From assembly GCA_015075405.1 (NCBI GenBank), contig JABTUK010000005.1, positions 124,001-188,000 on the forward strand: 64,000 bases of DNA. The letters run 5' to 3'. The position numbers and the translations under genes are program-made. The DNA comes from Anaerolineales bacterium (GTDB taxonomy: Bacteria; Chloroflexota; Anaerolineae; 4572-78; J111). Shown in pieces: positions 15,701 to 23,740 of the stretch (position 1 is the first letter of the stretch; each line of letters begins with the position of its first letter). The notes under the pieces were generated by a model, which had not been told where the DNA came from, made no database searches, and was given only the letters and a program-made list of their open reading frames with translations.

Positions 15701-17380
15701 CTAATCTCTAATCTCCAGCTTAAGCTGCTTCAACCGCTTCATCACATCATTCGTACCCCGGCCAAAATAATCGTGCAGAGTCAGGTATTCGGCGTAGAGT
15801 TTATCGTAGACACGTTGATTTTCGGGGATGGGATGGTAAACCTGCTCGCTCAGGCGGGTCATGTGTTGGGTTGCCTCGGCGATAGAGGTATAGCCGCCCA
15901 GCTCCGGGCCAACGGCGACAGCGGCGTGCATAGCTGCCGACAGCGCGCCGCCCTGTTCCGTCGCGGTCATATTAATCGAACGGCCGGTGACATCGGCAAA
16001 GATTTGCATCAATAATTTATTTTTGCCGGGCAGCCCGCCGGTCGCCACAATATCGTTGACCGGCGTCTCATGCGCCTCAAAATTTTCGATAATCACCCGT
16101 GTGCCAAAGGCGGTTGACTCCAGCAGGGCGCGATAGATTTCTTCGGGTTTGGTGGCCAGGGTGGCCCCCAGCAGCAGGCCGGATAAATCCATATCCACCA
16201 GCACGCAGCGGTTGCCGTTCCACCAGTCCAGGGCAATCAGCCCGCTTTCGCCGGGTTTGAGCCGGGCCGCTTTTTCTTCCAGCAGCTTGTGAATGTTCAG
16301 GCCGCGTGTCCGGGCTTCCTGCTCATAAGCTTCGGGGACGCAGTTTTTGACAAACCAGGCAAACTGGTCACCCATGCTGGTCTGCCCGGCTTCATACCCC
16401 AAAAAGCCTAGCACTATGCCGTCTTCGACATAGCCGCAAATGCCGGGGATGACCGTTTCTTTACTGCCCAAAATCTGGTGGCAGTTCGAGGTGCCCATGG
16501 TAATAATCATCCGGCCCGGCTTCTCGGTGATGGCGGCGGCGGTGGAGGACATGTGGGCATCTATATGGACGGTGGTCACAATTGTGCCGGCTTTTAAGCC
16601 GGTCCAGGCGGCGGCTTGTGCGGTTAAGCCGCCCAGGTTGGCGCAGAGGGGATATAATTCCCTGGACATTTTTTGGTCAACGACATGCTCCAGGCGAGGG
16701 TCTAACGCCTTGAAATAATCGTCGGGGGGATACCCTTCGCGTTTGGACCAGAAGGCTTTGTAACCGGCCATAGCCGCGCTGCGCTTTTCTCGGCCAATAA
16801 GCTGCCAGACCAACCAGTCGCCGGCTTCGATGATGCGCTCAGCGGCCTGATACACCTCCGGCGCTTCATCTAAAATTTGCCAGACTTTGGGAAAAAACCA
16901 CTCGGAGCTAACTTTGCCGCCGTAGCGATCCAAAAAGGTGTAGCCCAGTTCGTGGGCAATTTGGGTCATTTTATTGGCTTCGGGTTGGGCGGCGTGATGT
17001 TTCCAGAGTTTGACCCAGGCATGGGGGTTGGACCGCCATTGGGGCAAAGAGCGCAGAGGGGTGCTATCGGTCAGGGTGGGCATAATGGTGGAGGAAGTAA
17101 AATCAAGTCCCAGGCCCACAATTTGGGTCGGGTCAACGCCGCTTTCCTTGATTACTTTGGGCACGGCTTGCTGCAAGACGAGCAGATAATCATGCGGGTC
17201 TTGCAAGGCCCAGTCCGGTTCTAATTTTACCCCGCTGCCGGGCAACCGCTCCTCTATCACCCCATGGGCGTATACAGAAATAGCCGAAGCCACCTCTCGA
17301 CCATCGGCTAAATCGAACAAAACCACCCGACCGGATTCAGTGCCAAAATCCATGCCAATGACATATTTAGATTGATCCAT
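15701..17380 (-). CDS. Ribulokinase-type FGGY kinase (AraB-like)
   Basis: 559 residues, matching AraB (about 565) rather than ordinary FGGY kinases (about 500). Opening GMDFGTESGRVVLFD, LGLDFTSSTIMP, ITMGTSNCH, LGFLGYEAGQTSMGDQFAWFV, LDWWNGNR and ATGGLPGKNKLLMQIFADV are AraB-like blocks. Ribulokinase makes ribulose 5-phosphate and also accepts ribitol and arabinitol, so in this polyol operon it may act on a pentulose or pentitol. No araA or araD is visible in the window, so L-arabinose catabolism proper is not supported here. I leave the gene unnamed for that reason. Confidence 0.88.
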   Translation of the reverse strand: MDQSKYVIGMDFGTESGRVVLFDLADGREVASAISVYAHGVIEERLPGSGVKLEPDWALQDPHDYLLVLQQAVPKVIKESGVDPTQIVGLGLDFTSSTIMPTLTDSTPLRSLPQWRSNPHAWVKLWKHHAAQPEANKMTQIAHELGYTFLDRYGGKVSSEWFFPKVWQILDEAPEVYQAAERIIEAGDWLVWQLIGREKRSAAMAGYKAFWSKREGYPPDDYFKALDPRLEHVVDQKMSRELYPLCANLGGLTAQAAAWTGLKAGTIVTTVHIDAHMSSTAAAITEKPGRMIITMGTSNCHQILGSKETVIPGICGYVEDGIVLGFLGYEAGQTSMGDQFAWFVKNCVPEAYEQEARTRGLNIHKLLEEKAARLKPGESGLIALDWWNGNRCVLVDMDLSGLLLGATLATKPEEIYRALLESTAFGTRVIIENFEAHETPVNDIVATGGLPGKNKLLMQIFADVTGRSINMTATEQGGALSAAMHAAVAVGPELGGYTSIAEATQHMTRLSEQVYHPIPENQRVYDKLYAEYLTLHDYFGRGTNDVMKRLKQLKLEIRD

Positions 17381-17407
17381 AGTTATGCCTGTGCGCTAGT
17401 CTTAAAA

Positions 17408-17462
17408 CGTCTTGCGTGTTGCGTCTTCCGTGAAATAAACGGAACACGGATGACGCAAGACG
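17408..17462. repeat. Hairpin CGTCTTGCGT/ACGCAAGACG
   Basis: Perfect 10-bp outer stem with inner TTGCGTCTTCCGT/ACGGAACACGGATG pairing, in the gap between the small membrane protein gene and the AraB-like gene. Confidence 0.8.
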
Positions 17463-17472
17463 AACCCATGCT

Positions 17473-17745
17473 TTATCCCCGGCGAATAATGTACGCTCCT
17501 AGCAGGATTGAAAGGATAACGGCAATCCAGATGTTGTGCGGAAAGAGATAAGGTTCAACAAAACGCATCCACAGCAAGCTAATCGCCACATAACAGAGCA
17601 CGCTGACAAAAAAGCGGTCCCAGGTGTTGGTGCGAAAGGGTAAAAATCCTTTCCGGCCCGTTTTGACCACAGGCGGAGCGACGGGGGAAACTTCCTGAGG
17701 GCTAGTATCGGCCGGTTTGGCCGACTCGGTCAACTGTTGTGCCAT
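17473..17745 (-). CDS. Small membrane protein, DUF2160-like, of the polyol transporter
   Basis: Start is ATG 17745, 5 nt after the permease stop; the longer open frame runs antisense-like through permease DNA. 90 residues: a polar Pro-rich N-terminus, then GFLPFRTNTWDRFF and two hydrophobic helices, ending IIRRG. The order GFLP, R/T-rich turn, D-R-F, helix, W, helix, terminal R-G is what I recall of DUF2160 proteins, which accompany glycerol-type ABC transporters (GlpSTPQUV) in rhizobia. Family assignment is from memory, function unknown; gene position directly after the two permeases supports a transporter accessory role. Confidence 0.7.
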   Translation of the reverse strand: MAQQLTESAKPADTSPQEVSPVAPPVVKTGRKGFLPFRTNTWDRFFVSVLCYVAISLLWMRFVEPYLFPHNIWIAVILSILLGAYIIRRG

Positions 17746-17750
17746 AATTG

Positions 17751-18605
17751 CTATTCCTTTACCGCCCCAAAGGTCAACCCCATGACGATGTACTTTTGCA
17801 CCAGCGATAGAAAAATCAGCGCCGGAATCAATGATAACACGGCTACGGCGGCCATTTCGCCCCAGTTGGTGCCTGTTACGGTGACAAATTCGGCCAGGCC
17901 GGTGGTGATGGTGCGGGCCTCGACGCTGGTCAGAGTGGCGGCAAAGAGGTACTCGTTCCAGGCAAAAACCCAACTGAGAATGGCCGTAATGGCCAGGCCA
18001 GGGGCAGCCAGGGGGGTGATAATTTTTAACAGGACATCCCAGGTACTGGCCCCATCTACAAAGGCGGCTTCGTCTAATTCAACCGGAATGCCGTCCATGA
18101 TACCTTTCATCAGCCAGATGGCAAACGGCAAATTGAAGACGCAGTAAAGTAGAATCAGACCGGTGCGGGTGTCAAACAAACTAAAGTCGCCTATTCTAAA
18201 CACCCGTGTAAACATCAGAAAGATGGGCAGCAAAAAGGCAGCCGGGGGAGCCATACGGTTGGTGATAGTCCAGAAGAAGATGCTGTCGCTGCCTTTTAGC
18301 CGCCAGCGCGATAGAGCATATGTTGCCAGCAGGGCCAGCACAGCCACCAGAATGGCATTCGAGGTGGCGACAATGAGTGAATTGAGCATGTAACGCTGGA
18401 AAACCGGGTTGCTTAACGGTTTGGTGTAATTCTCGGCAAAAAATGTGGTTTGGATAATCGAGGTCGAACCAAACAGCTCCACCCGGCTGCGGGCGGAAAT
18501 GACAAACATCCAATAGATGGGGAACAGGACCAAAATGGTGGCAACAATCCAGGTGATATAGGTGCCGGCCCAGCCGAGGATTTTATGGAACGGTTTTGAT
18601 GCCAT
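17751..18605 (-). CDS. Carbohydrate ABC transporter permease (MalG type)
   Basis: 284 residues with six predicted membrane helices. The cytoplasmic EAA loop reads LDEAAFVDGASTWDVL followed by ITPLAAPGL, the docking site for the ATPase. It follows the other permease gene with an 11-nt gap and is followed 5 nt later by the DUF2160-like gene. It should form a heterodimer with the 18617-19498 product in the cytoplasmic membrane. No ATPase gene lies in the operon. Confidence 0.92.
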   Translation of the reverse strand: MASKPFHKILGWAGTYITWIVATILVLFPIYWMFVISARSRVELFGSTSIIQTTFFAENYTKPLSNPVFQRYMLNSLIVATSNAILVAVLALLATYALSRWRLKGSDSIFFWTITNRMAPPAAFLLPIFLMFTRVFRIGDFSLFDTRTGLILLYCVFNLPFAIWLMKGIMDGIPVELDEAAFVDGASTWDVLLKIITPLAAPGLAITAILSWVFAWNEYLFAATLTSVEARTITTGLAEFVTVTGTNWGEMAAVAVLSLIPALIFLSLVQKYIVMGLTFGAVKE

Positions 18606-18616
18606 AGGAGTCCGCC

Positions 18617-19498
18617 TCAGGAAGAGTTACCTTGCTTACTGTTCTGGCCAATAGCGATAAAGAGCAGCCAGCAAAGCACCAGCGTAAAATAGAGTGTCAA
18701 CAGTGAGGTAGCCGAGCCGTAGCCATAGTCGGTTTTAGGGAAGACGACCCGCCAGATGTGCAGCCCAATAAAGCGGGTGGCGTCGCCTGGGCCGCCGCCG
18801 GTCAACATCCAGACTTCGTCCACAATGCGCAGCGCGTCCATAATCCGGATAAAAACGGTGGTCAGGATGACCGGCATCATCATGGGGATGGTCAGATAGC
18901 GGAAAACCTGCCAGCGATTAGCCCCATCCACCAGGGCTTGTTCGAGCGGTTCTTTAGGGATGGTGGTTAGTCCGGCCAACAAGGTCAGGGTGACAAAGGG
19001 TGTCCAGTGCCAGATATCCATCAGGATTACGGTCAAAAAAGCTTGATTGGCAAAGTTGCCAATCCGGTAGTCAATGCCAAACCACCAATTCAGGTAGGTT
19101 GGCAGCAGCCCTAAACCGGGAATGGTCAACAGCCGCCATGTTGCTCCCACGGCGATGGGGGCAACCATCAACGGGAGGGCGTGAACGGTGCGAAAGAAAC
19201 CCTTGCCGGGAAATTCACGGGTCAACGATTGGGCCAGGGCAAAGCCCAAAATAAGCTCACTGGTTACCGTCCAAAAGGTAAAAAGCAAGGTGCGCCACAA
19301 CGCGCCCAGAAAATCGGGGTCAAACACCAGCCGACGATAATTGTTGGCCCAGGTAAAATGCAATCCCTTTTGAGCGGCAAAAACGTTCCAGTCAAAGAAA
19401 CCAACATAGATAACGTAGATAAAGGGAAGAATCCCGGTAATACCTAAGATGATGAGGGTGGGGGTTAACAACCCCCACCCCGTACGCGTAGACTTCAT
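18617..19498 (-). CDS. Carbohydrate ABC transporter permease (MalF type)
   Basis: 293 residues, six membrane helices, EAA loop LEQALVDGANRWQVF followed by LTIPMMMPVI. RBS AAGGAT lies before ATG 19498. It is the first permease after the binding protein, from which it is separated by a 12-bp hairpin (19528-19566); such hairpins commonly let the binding protein be made in excess of the permeases. Confidence 0.92.
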   Translation of the reverse strand: MKSTRTGWGLLTPTLIILGITGILPFIYVIYVGFFDWNVFAAQKGLHFTWANNYRRLVFDPDFLGALWRTLLFTFWTVTSELILGFALAQSLTREFPGKGFFRTVHALPLMVAPIAVGATWRLLTIPGLGLLPTYLNWWFGIDYRIGNFANQAFLTVILMDIWHWTPFVTLTLLAGLTTIPKEPLEQALVDGANRWQVFRYLTIPMMMPVILTTVFIRIMDALRIVDEVWMLTGGGPGDATRFIGLHIWRVVFPKTDYGYGSATSLLTLYFTLVLCWLLFIAIGQNSKQGNSS

Positions 19499-19527
19499 CG
19501 CGGAGATCCTTAAGGGTTACTTAATCC

Positions 19528-19566
19528 AGACCTTACAGGCACGCTGCGCGAAAACCTGTAAGGTCT
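19528..19566 (-). promoter_or_regulatory. Hairpin between binding protein and permease genes
   Basis: AGACCTTACAGG pairs perfectly with CCTGTAAGGTCT (12 bp, 15-nt loop). On the minus strand it follows the binding-protein stop and has no long T-run, so it more likely stabilises the upstream mRNA or attenuates than fully terminates. A related hairpin occurs at 47918-47956. Confidence 0.75.
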
Positions 19567-19609
19567 TTATGAAGCAAAAAACTGGGTAGGAAACTTTATT
19601 TTTGGACGA

Positions 19610-21298
19610 TTACTTACTGTAACCCAGATTGGTCATCTCTGTTTCGGCTGCGGCGCAGGCCTGATCGAGCGCATCGGCCGCCTGTAATTCACCGCTGAGG
19701 GTCTTCCAGATGAAAGGCGCAACGGTTGACTGCACCTGAGCGTGGAAGGGGAAGGGCGGCGCGCCGCGGAAGAGCGGGCCTTGCTCCTTGAGTAAGGTAT
19801 AGTAACCATCCGTGCGAGCATCTTGAGCCTTGACCAGTGGATCGTCAAAGGTGGCGTTCATGACAATGCGCGAGCCAGCAGTGGCCCATTGAGCCTGAAC
19901 TGAAGGCTGGCCGATATACTCCAACCAGAGCAGCGCGGCTTCCTTATTCTTGGAGGAATAGGGGATACCAAAGGCGCCGCCGTCATAGTAGCCGATATAG
20001 CCCGTACCAGCCTTGGCTGCATCCATCACGCCTTCGCCGGTGGGGGGCAAGGCCACGCCGACATTGCCAACCACTTTGGAGCGGGTTGCATCGGTGGCAA
20101 TCCAGGCCGCATTTTCGCCGTAAACCCAGCCTTGCGCGGCCCGGCCGGCGGCAAAGGTCGCCGCGACTTCATCCCAGGTGCTGCTGGTAGCTTCGGGTGG
20201 GGCGTCCTTCAGCAAGCCGGCCCACCAGGCCAGGGCTTGCTTGGCCAGATCGCTGTTCATTTCGCCGCCGTTGGCCACACAGGCTTTGTAGCTGCCGCCG
20301 CCAACATCTTTAATACCCCAGTTGTACAGGCCAAAGCTGGGGGCGATGCTTTCATAGTATTCATAGAAAGAGGCGGCATGGCCGGTTGTGCCCTGGACGG
20401 TCGTGCCCCACAACTCCATGTTGTTGGCCTTGCCGTACTCGGTAAAGAAGTCGGCAATATCCTGGTACTGCTGGAAGGTAGTGGCCGGGGCCAGGTCATA
20501 GCCGTATTGCTCTTTGAAAGCAGCCTGGATGTCTGGGTTCTCAAAGAGGTCTTTGCGATAGAGCATAATCTTCACAAAGGCTTCCATCGGCACGCCGTAA
20601 ACATCACCATTGGCATCCTTGAAGTTGTCAATGAAGGAGGTAAAATTGGCAATGTCAAAGTCGGGCGACTTCAATTCCGGCTTTTCATTGAGCATCTGGG
20701 TCAAGTTGACCAAGAAGTTCTGAGCCAGGTAGCTGTAGATGATGTCCTGCTCAATATAAATGAAGTCATAGATGCCGGTGTTGGCTTGCATGTCCTTGAT
20801 GGGTTTATCATACATCTGGTCCCAGGAAGTGACTTCAAACTCAACCTTGATCCCGGTTTCCTTTTCAAACGCAGGGGCCAGCACTTCGGCGGCATAGCGT
20901 GAAGGCGGAGTGCTTTCGGAGATACCGCGGATGGTCACACCGGCATAGGGCTTGCCGGCTTCGGCCCAGAAGGCAGAGCCAGACTCAACGGCCAGCGCCG
21001 CTGTTGCTTCCGCGCTGCTGGGGATGCACAGCTTCCAGCCCACTTCAATCACATTGGCGTCTTTAATTGTGGCGTAGCTGCTATCGCTGGCCGCCATCGC
21101 ATTGGTCGCCTCGACAATGGCCGGGAACGCCAAGGGGTCGCCCAGAAACTTATCGGCGATCTTTGATAACCAGTCATCACCCTGTACCACCACATCAGAC
21201 TCACAGGCAGCCTCCTGAGCCAACACTGCCCCAGGCGCTAACGTTAAGATTAACGCCAGCAAGGTGATGAGACTTAAGGCATTGACAAATTTCTTCAT
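19610..21298 (-). CDS. ABC transporter solute-binding protein with N-terminal LysM-like domain
   Basis: 562 residues. A classical signal peptide ends near VLA-QEA (residue 27-28), with no lipobox. Residues about 33-95 look LysM-like (VVVQGDDWLSKIADKFLG, NANVIEVGWKLCIP-type pattern) with two cysteines that could pair. From about 110 on it is a family-1 sugar-binding domain, paralogous to the 853-2343 lipoprotein. AAAGGAGG precedes the ATG. It is the first gene of the polyol operon, followed by two permeases and a DUF2160-like protein, an arrangement resembling rhizobial glycerol transporters. The LysM-like part may hold the protein to peptidoglycan in place of a lipid anchor (inference). Confidence 0.9.
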   Translation of the reverse strand: MKKFVNALSLITLLALILTLAPGAVLAQEAACESDVVVQGDDWLSKIADKFLGDPLAFPAIVEATNAMAASDSSYATIKDANVIEVGWKLCIPSSAEATAALAVESGSAFWAEAGKPYAGVTIRGISESTPPSRYAAEVLAPAFEKETGIKVEFEVTSWDQMYDKPIKDMQANTGIYDFIYIEQDIIYSYLAQNFLVNLTQMLNEKPELKSPDFDIANFTSFIDNFKDANGDVYGVPMEAFVKIMLYRKDLFENPDIQAAFKEQYGYDLAPATTFQQYQDIADFFTEYGKANNMELWGTTVQGTTGHAASFYEYYESIAPSFGLYNWGIKDVGGGSYKACVANGGEMNSDLAKQALAWWAGLLKDAPPEATSSTWDEVAATFAAGRAAQGWVYGENAAWIATDATRSKVVGNVGVALPPTGEGVMDAAKAGTGYIGYYDGGAFGIPYSSKNKEAALLWLEYIGQPSVQAQWATAGSRIVMNATFDDPLVKAQDARTDGYYTLLKEQGPLFRGAPPFPFHAQVQSTVAPFIWKTLSGELQAADALDQACAAAETEMTNLGYSK

Positions 21299-21347
21299 CG
21301 AAAAATCCTCCTTTGGGTTTGATAGATTGTAACTTGGATGGTTGGGA

Positions 21348-21365
21348 AAACTCTGGCCAGAGTTT
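21348..21365. promoter_or_regulatory. Perfect 18-bp palindrome, candidate operator of the polyol operon
   Basis: AAACTCTGGCCAGAGTTT, about 50 bp before the binding-protein start. A half of it (AAACTCTGGCCAG) recurs at 22379-22391 after the roadblock gene. Perfect symmetry at this place suggests a regulator site. Confidence 0.55.
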
Positions 21366-21393
21366 GAAAAGAAAGTTGCTTTTGGGGAATTTA

Positions 21394-21425
21394 GGATAGC
21401 TATACATTCTTAACTACCGCTATCC
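21394..21425. promoter_or_regulatory. Inverted repeat GGATAGC/GCTATCC, candidate regulatory site
   Basis: Seven-base arms with an 18-bp spacer, upstream of the palindrome at 21348. A TATATT/ATTATAT-rich stretch at about 21444-21460 could hold the minus-strand -10 region, but no convincing -35 is seen. Confidence 0.4.
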
Positions 21426-21532
21426 AAAATACCCCTATTGCACTATATAATATACAAAATTCCCCCGGTTGTGACTATTGGCAAACGGCTTATTTTTTGG
21501 GAAAAAAGACCCTATTTTTCAAACGGGTGATA

Positions 21533-21620
21533 CTCAGGTGTCATTGCGAGCGAAGCGAAGCAATCCCCAAGTTGTGGTGGAGATTGCTTCGGCCTATGGC
21601 CTCGCAATGACATGCCTGAG
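21533..21620. repeat. Palindromic repeat, CATTGCGAG variant
   Basis: CTCAGGTGTCATTGCGAG and CTCGCAATGACATGCCTGAG are inverted ends; inside, AAGCAATCCCC and GATTGCTTCGGCC. A variant of the GTCATTTCGA family. It occupies the intergenic region 21299-21930 together with the regulatory sites listed separately; I see no gene there. Confidence 0.8.
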
Positions 21621-21854
21621 CAAGTCACACGGATGAATATCGCCTCGCCAGTGCGCTCACTTTTTGGTATATCAGAGTAACAATTTTTTAAGTCACTTTT
21701 TCCGCCCCACCGACTTAACCATAAGCGATATTTTTAGGGATGATAACCGCTCTTGAGGTTTTTCTTAACTTTTTTAACCCACCTGGGCTATTTTAAAGCG
21801 GCGCTTTTACAATTTTATGTAAGTTTGCCAATTAACCATAACTTAACAACTACA

Positions 21855-21883
21855 TTGACACGAATTTTTTCTTATGCTATTAT
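21855..21883 (+). promoter_or_regulatory. Sigma-70-type promoter of the roadblock gene
   Basis: TTGACA, 17-bp spacer, TATTAT, 48 bp before the ATG at 21931. Confidence 0.85.
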
Positions 21884-21930
21884 GACGCCAGGGTTGATAA
21901 CCACCTGTTTGAAAGGAGAAAACGACAACA

Positions 21931-22299
21931 ATGGCATCTCGTACTGAGCAAATGATAGCCCGTCTGAGAGATTTGCAGGCCGGCACCGCCGACATCGAGG
22001 CTTCGGCTGTAGTAAGTGTGGACGGGTTAATTATGGCCTCTTCGCTCCCAGCCGATGTTGAGGAAGACCGCGTTTCGGCGATGTCGGCGGCGATGCTGTC
22101 CCTGGGTGAACGAATTGCGGCAGAATTAGGGCGCGGTATTTTGGATCAGGTTTATATTCGGGGTAACAAAGGGTATGTTATCCTTATGTCTATTGGTGAA
22201 GAAGCGGTTTTGACCGCCCTGGCTCGCGGCGATGCCAAATTGGGTCTTATTTTCCTGGATATGAAACGCGCCGCCGAAGATCTGGCCAAGCTGGTTTAA
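21931..22299 (+). CDS. Roadblock/LC7-domain protein
   Basis: 122 residues, one domain. The pattern IEASAVVSVDGLIMASSLP, a helix with MSAAMLSLGERIAAELG, and VYIRGNKGYVILMSIGEEAVLTALA is typical of bacterial roadblock/LC7 proteins such as MglB, which act as partners of small Ras-like GTPases. No GTPase gene is adjacent. It is a single-gene unit with its own promoter, AAAGGAG RBS and terminator, lying between two oppositely oriented operons. Its role here is unknown. Confidence 0.9.
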   Translation: MASRTEQMIARLRDLQAGTADIEASAVVSVDGLIMASSLPADVEEDRVSAMSAAMLSLGERIAAELGRGILDQVYIRGNKGYVILMSIGEEAVLTALARGDAKLGLIFLDMKRAAEDLAKLV

Positions 22300-22330
22300 C
22301 CCCAGACCGCCATCGAGATTAATGTTGACA

Positions 22331-22363
22331 AAAAGGCCGCTCATGCAGCATGAGCGGCCTTTT
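22331..22363. terminator. Strong bidirectional intrinsic terminator
   Basis: AAAAGGCCGCTCATG, loop CAG, CATGAGCGGCCTTTT: a 15-bp perfect stem with T-rich flanks both ways. It ends the roadblock transcript and also the minus-strand operon that finishes at 22426. Confidence 0.93.
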
Positions 22364-22425
22364 ATTATTTACAGCGTAAACTCTGGCCAGTCCCCTCTGA
22401 AATTATGCTTATCGGCGGCTCACGC

Positions 22426-23634
22426 TCAGCTTAAAAGCGCAGGCAGGAATCCGCCCACAAAGGCATCGCCAAGACCAACCGTGGTAGCACTTGACGGTTC
22501 AACATGGGCGACCGGCAGACAACATATTTTATGGCCCAGCAGCTTGTTTAACGCCTCGGCAAATAGCGCCCCCTCCTGGTTAGGAGAAAGAGTTTCAATT
22601 TCTTTGTAATTTTCTACGGTGAAATCATCTCCATAACAGAAGCGGGTTGTGGCCATCGTAATACCCCCTTTGAGGGCCTTCGCAAAACTCGCCGCGTTTT
22701 CGCCATCCCCGACGGGATGCGAAGCGCTATAGGCCAGCGCCCAATACCTGGTATGGACAACAATGACCGGGACAGGAATGAGTTTTTGTAGGTCCACCAA
22801 CGCTTCTTTGATCTGAAAGGCATTGAGCAAATCCAGTCTTCTACCGAGTTGGGTTTGAAGTTCGTCCTCATTGAGGCTGACAATATTAATCTTTTTCTCT
22901 AACGTATAAAAAATCAATTGACGAAACCTCGGCTCATAATAACCCGCGTCTTCATAATAGACCAGGGCATCTGGGGGGAGTTTGGCCATGATTCTTAACA
23001 GAGATGCCAGCCTATCGGTCAGGAGGGCCTCGCTCTTCATGGCATTGAAGCCTGAAAGCAAAAATACCTTTGCCTCTGTGATCAGGTTGGAAAAGTCCTC
23101 ATTCAGATTCATGGCGATATTGTCATCATCATTATGGTAGATAATACGGTTGGCCTGGCTGGCGCAGATGTCAATATCGTTGGCTTGCACACAGGTATCT
23201 TTGCCAAATTGCACAATCAAGTGCGGATGCAAGCTGTCTTTTGTATTGCTGCAAACATAGGGGCTATCCCGCGGAATGAGGCGACGCACATCGTCATTGA
23301 GGGTGACAAGGTGAAGCGCCGAGGTATAGCCGAGTTTCCGCATGGCGACGGCCGCGCGCACAGGCGTCCCGCCGAGCGTAATCTTTTTTTCAAAATGCTG
23401 CGAAAAATCCTCAAGGATGGCCGACGAGGCGACAATTCGTTCGCCGCCGGTACCGGACTTTAAGAAACTCAGGATCGAGATAACCAGATCGCGTTCGCCA
23501 TTGATAACTCGGTCAATACCCAACTCGTCCTTGTGGATGCCATACTGGCTGATCAGGGTTTCAATAACCTTAGAATTCCAGACAATCTCATAATCAATGT
23601 TGTCGCCAAAGCCCAGGGCAATTTTTTCTTTCAT
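22426..23634 (-). CDS. ADP-dependent phosphofructokinase/glucokinase family protein
   Basis: 402 residues. Opening ALGFGDNIDYEIVWNSKVIE, central GGTPVRAAVAMRKLG, VSLNEDELQTQLGRR and the C-terminal VGLGDAFVGGFLPALL (catalytic GxGD) match the ADP-dependent sugar kinase family, in which ADP donates the phosphate. The neighbouring class II aldolase suggests that it phosphorylates a ketohexose phosphate (for example fructose- or tagatose-6-phosphate) to a bisphosphate for cleavage. Last gene of an operon that starts at the RpiR regulator. The specific substrate is inferred. Confidence 0.8.
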   Translation of the reverse strand: MKEKIALGFGDNIDYEIVWNSKVIETLISQYGIHKDELGIDRVINGERDLVISILSFLKSGTGGERIVASSAILEDFSQHFEKKITLGGTPVRAAVAMRKLGYTSALHLVTLNDDVRRLIPRDSPYVCSNTKDSLHPHLIVQFGKDTCVQANDIDICASQANRIIYHNDDDNIAMNLNEDFSNLITEAKVFLLSGFNAMKSEALLTDRLASLLRIMAKLPPDALVYYEDAGYYEPRFRQLIFYTLEKKINIVSLNEDELQTQLGRRLDLLNAFQIKEALVDLQKLIPVPVIVVHTRYWALAYSASHPVGDGENAASFAKALKGGITMATTRFCYGDDFTVENYKEIETLSPNQEGALFAEALNKLLGHKICCLPVAHVEPSSATTVGLGDAFVGGFLPALLS

Positions 23635-23656
23635 AAATCGTAACTATTCACCTCGC

Positions 23657-23712
23657 AAGGCTGAGGCTAAGGCAATGAGATTAATCTTGGCCTCAGCCTT
23701 AGCCTTAGCCTT
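23657..23712. repeat. Hairpin made of GGCTAA/GGCTGA hexamer units
   Basis: AAGGCTGAGGCTAAGGC on the left and GCCTCAGCCTTAGCCTT on the right. The same hexamer (AGCCTT/AGCCTC) reappears inside coding sequence at about 44330-44365 and 50728-50750 and at the 3' end of the gene at 47961. Confidence 0.85.
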
Positions 23713-23740
23713 TGATTCTGCTACCAATTCATGCTTCGGG

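Noticed and set aside
15701..17380. Naming the kinase araB and the operon an L-arabinose operon
   Set aside because: No isomerase or ribulose-phosphate epimerase gene is present, while several polyol dehydrogenases are.
17746..17973. Long N-terminus of the small membrane protein
   Set aside because: It is out-of-frame permease coding sequence, rich in His and Arg; the ATG at 17745 follows the permease stop.
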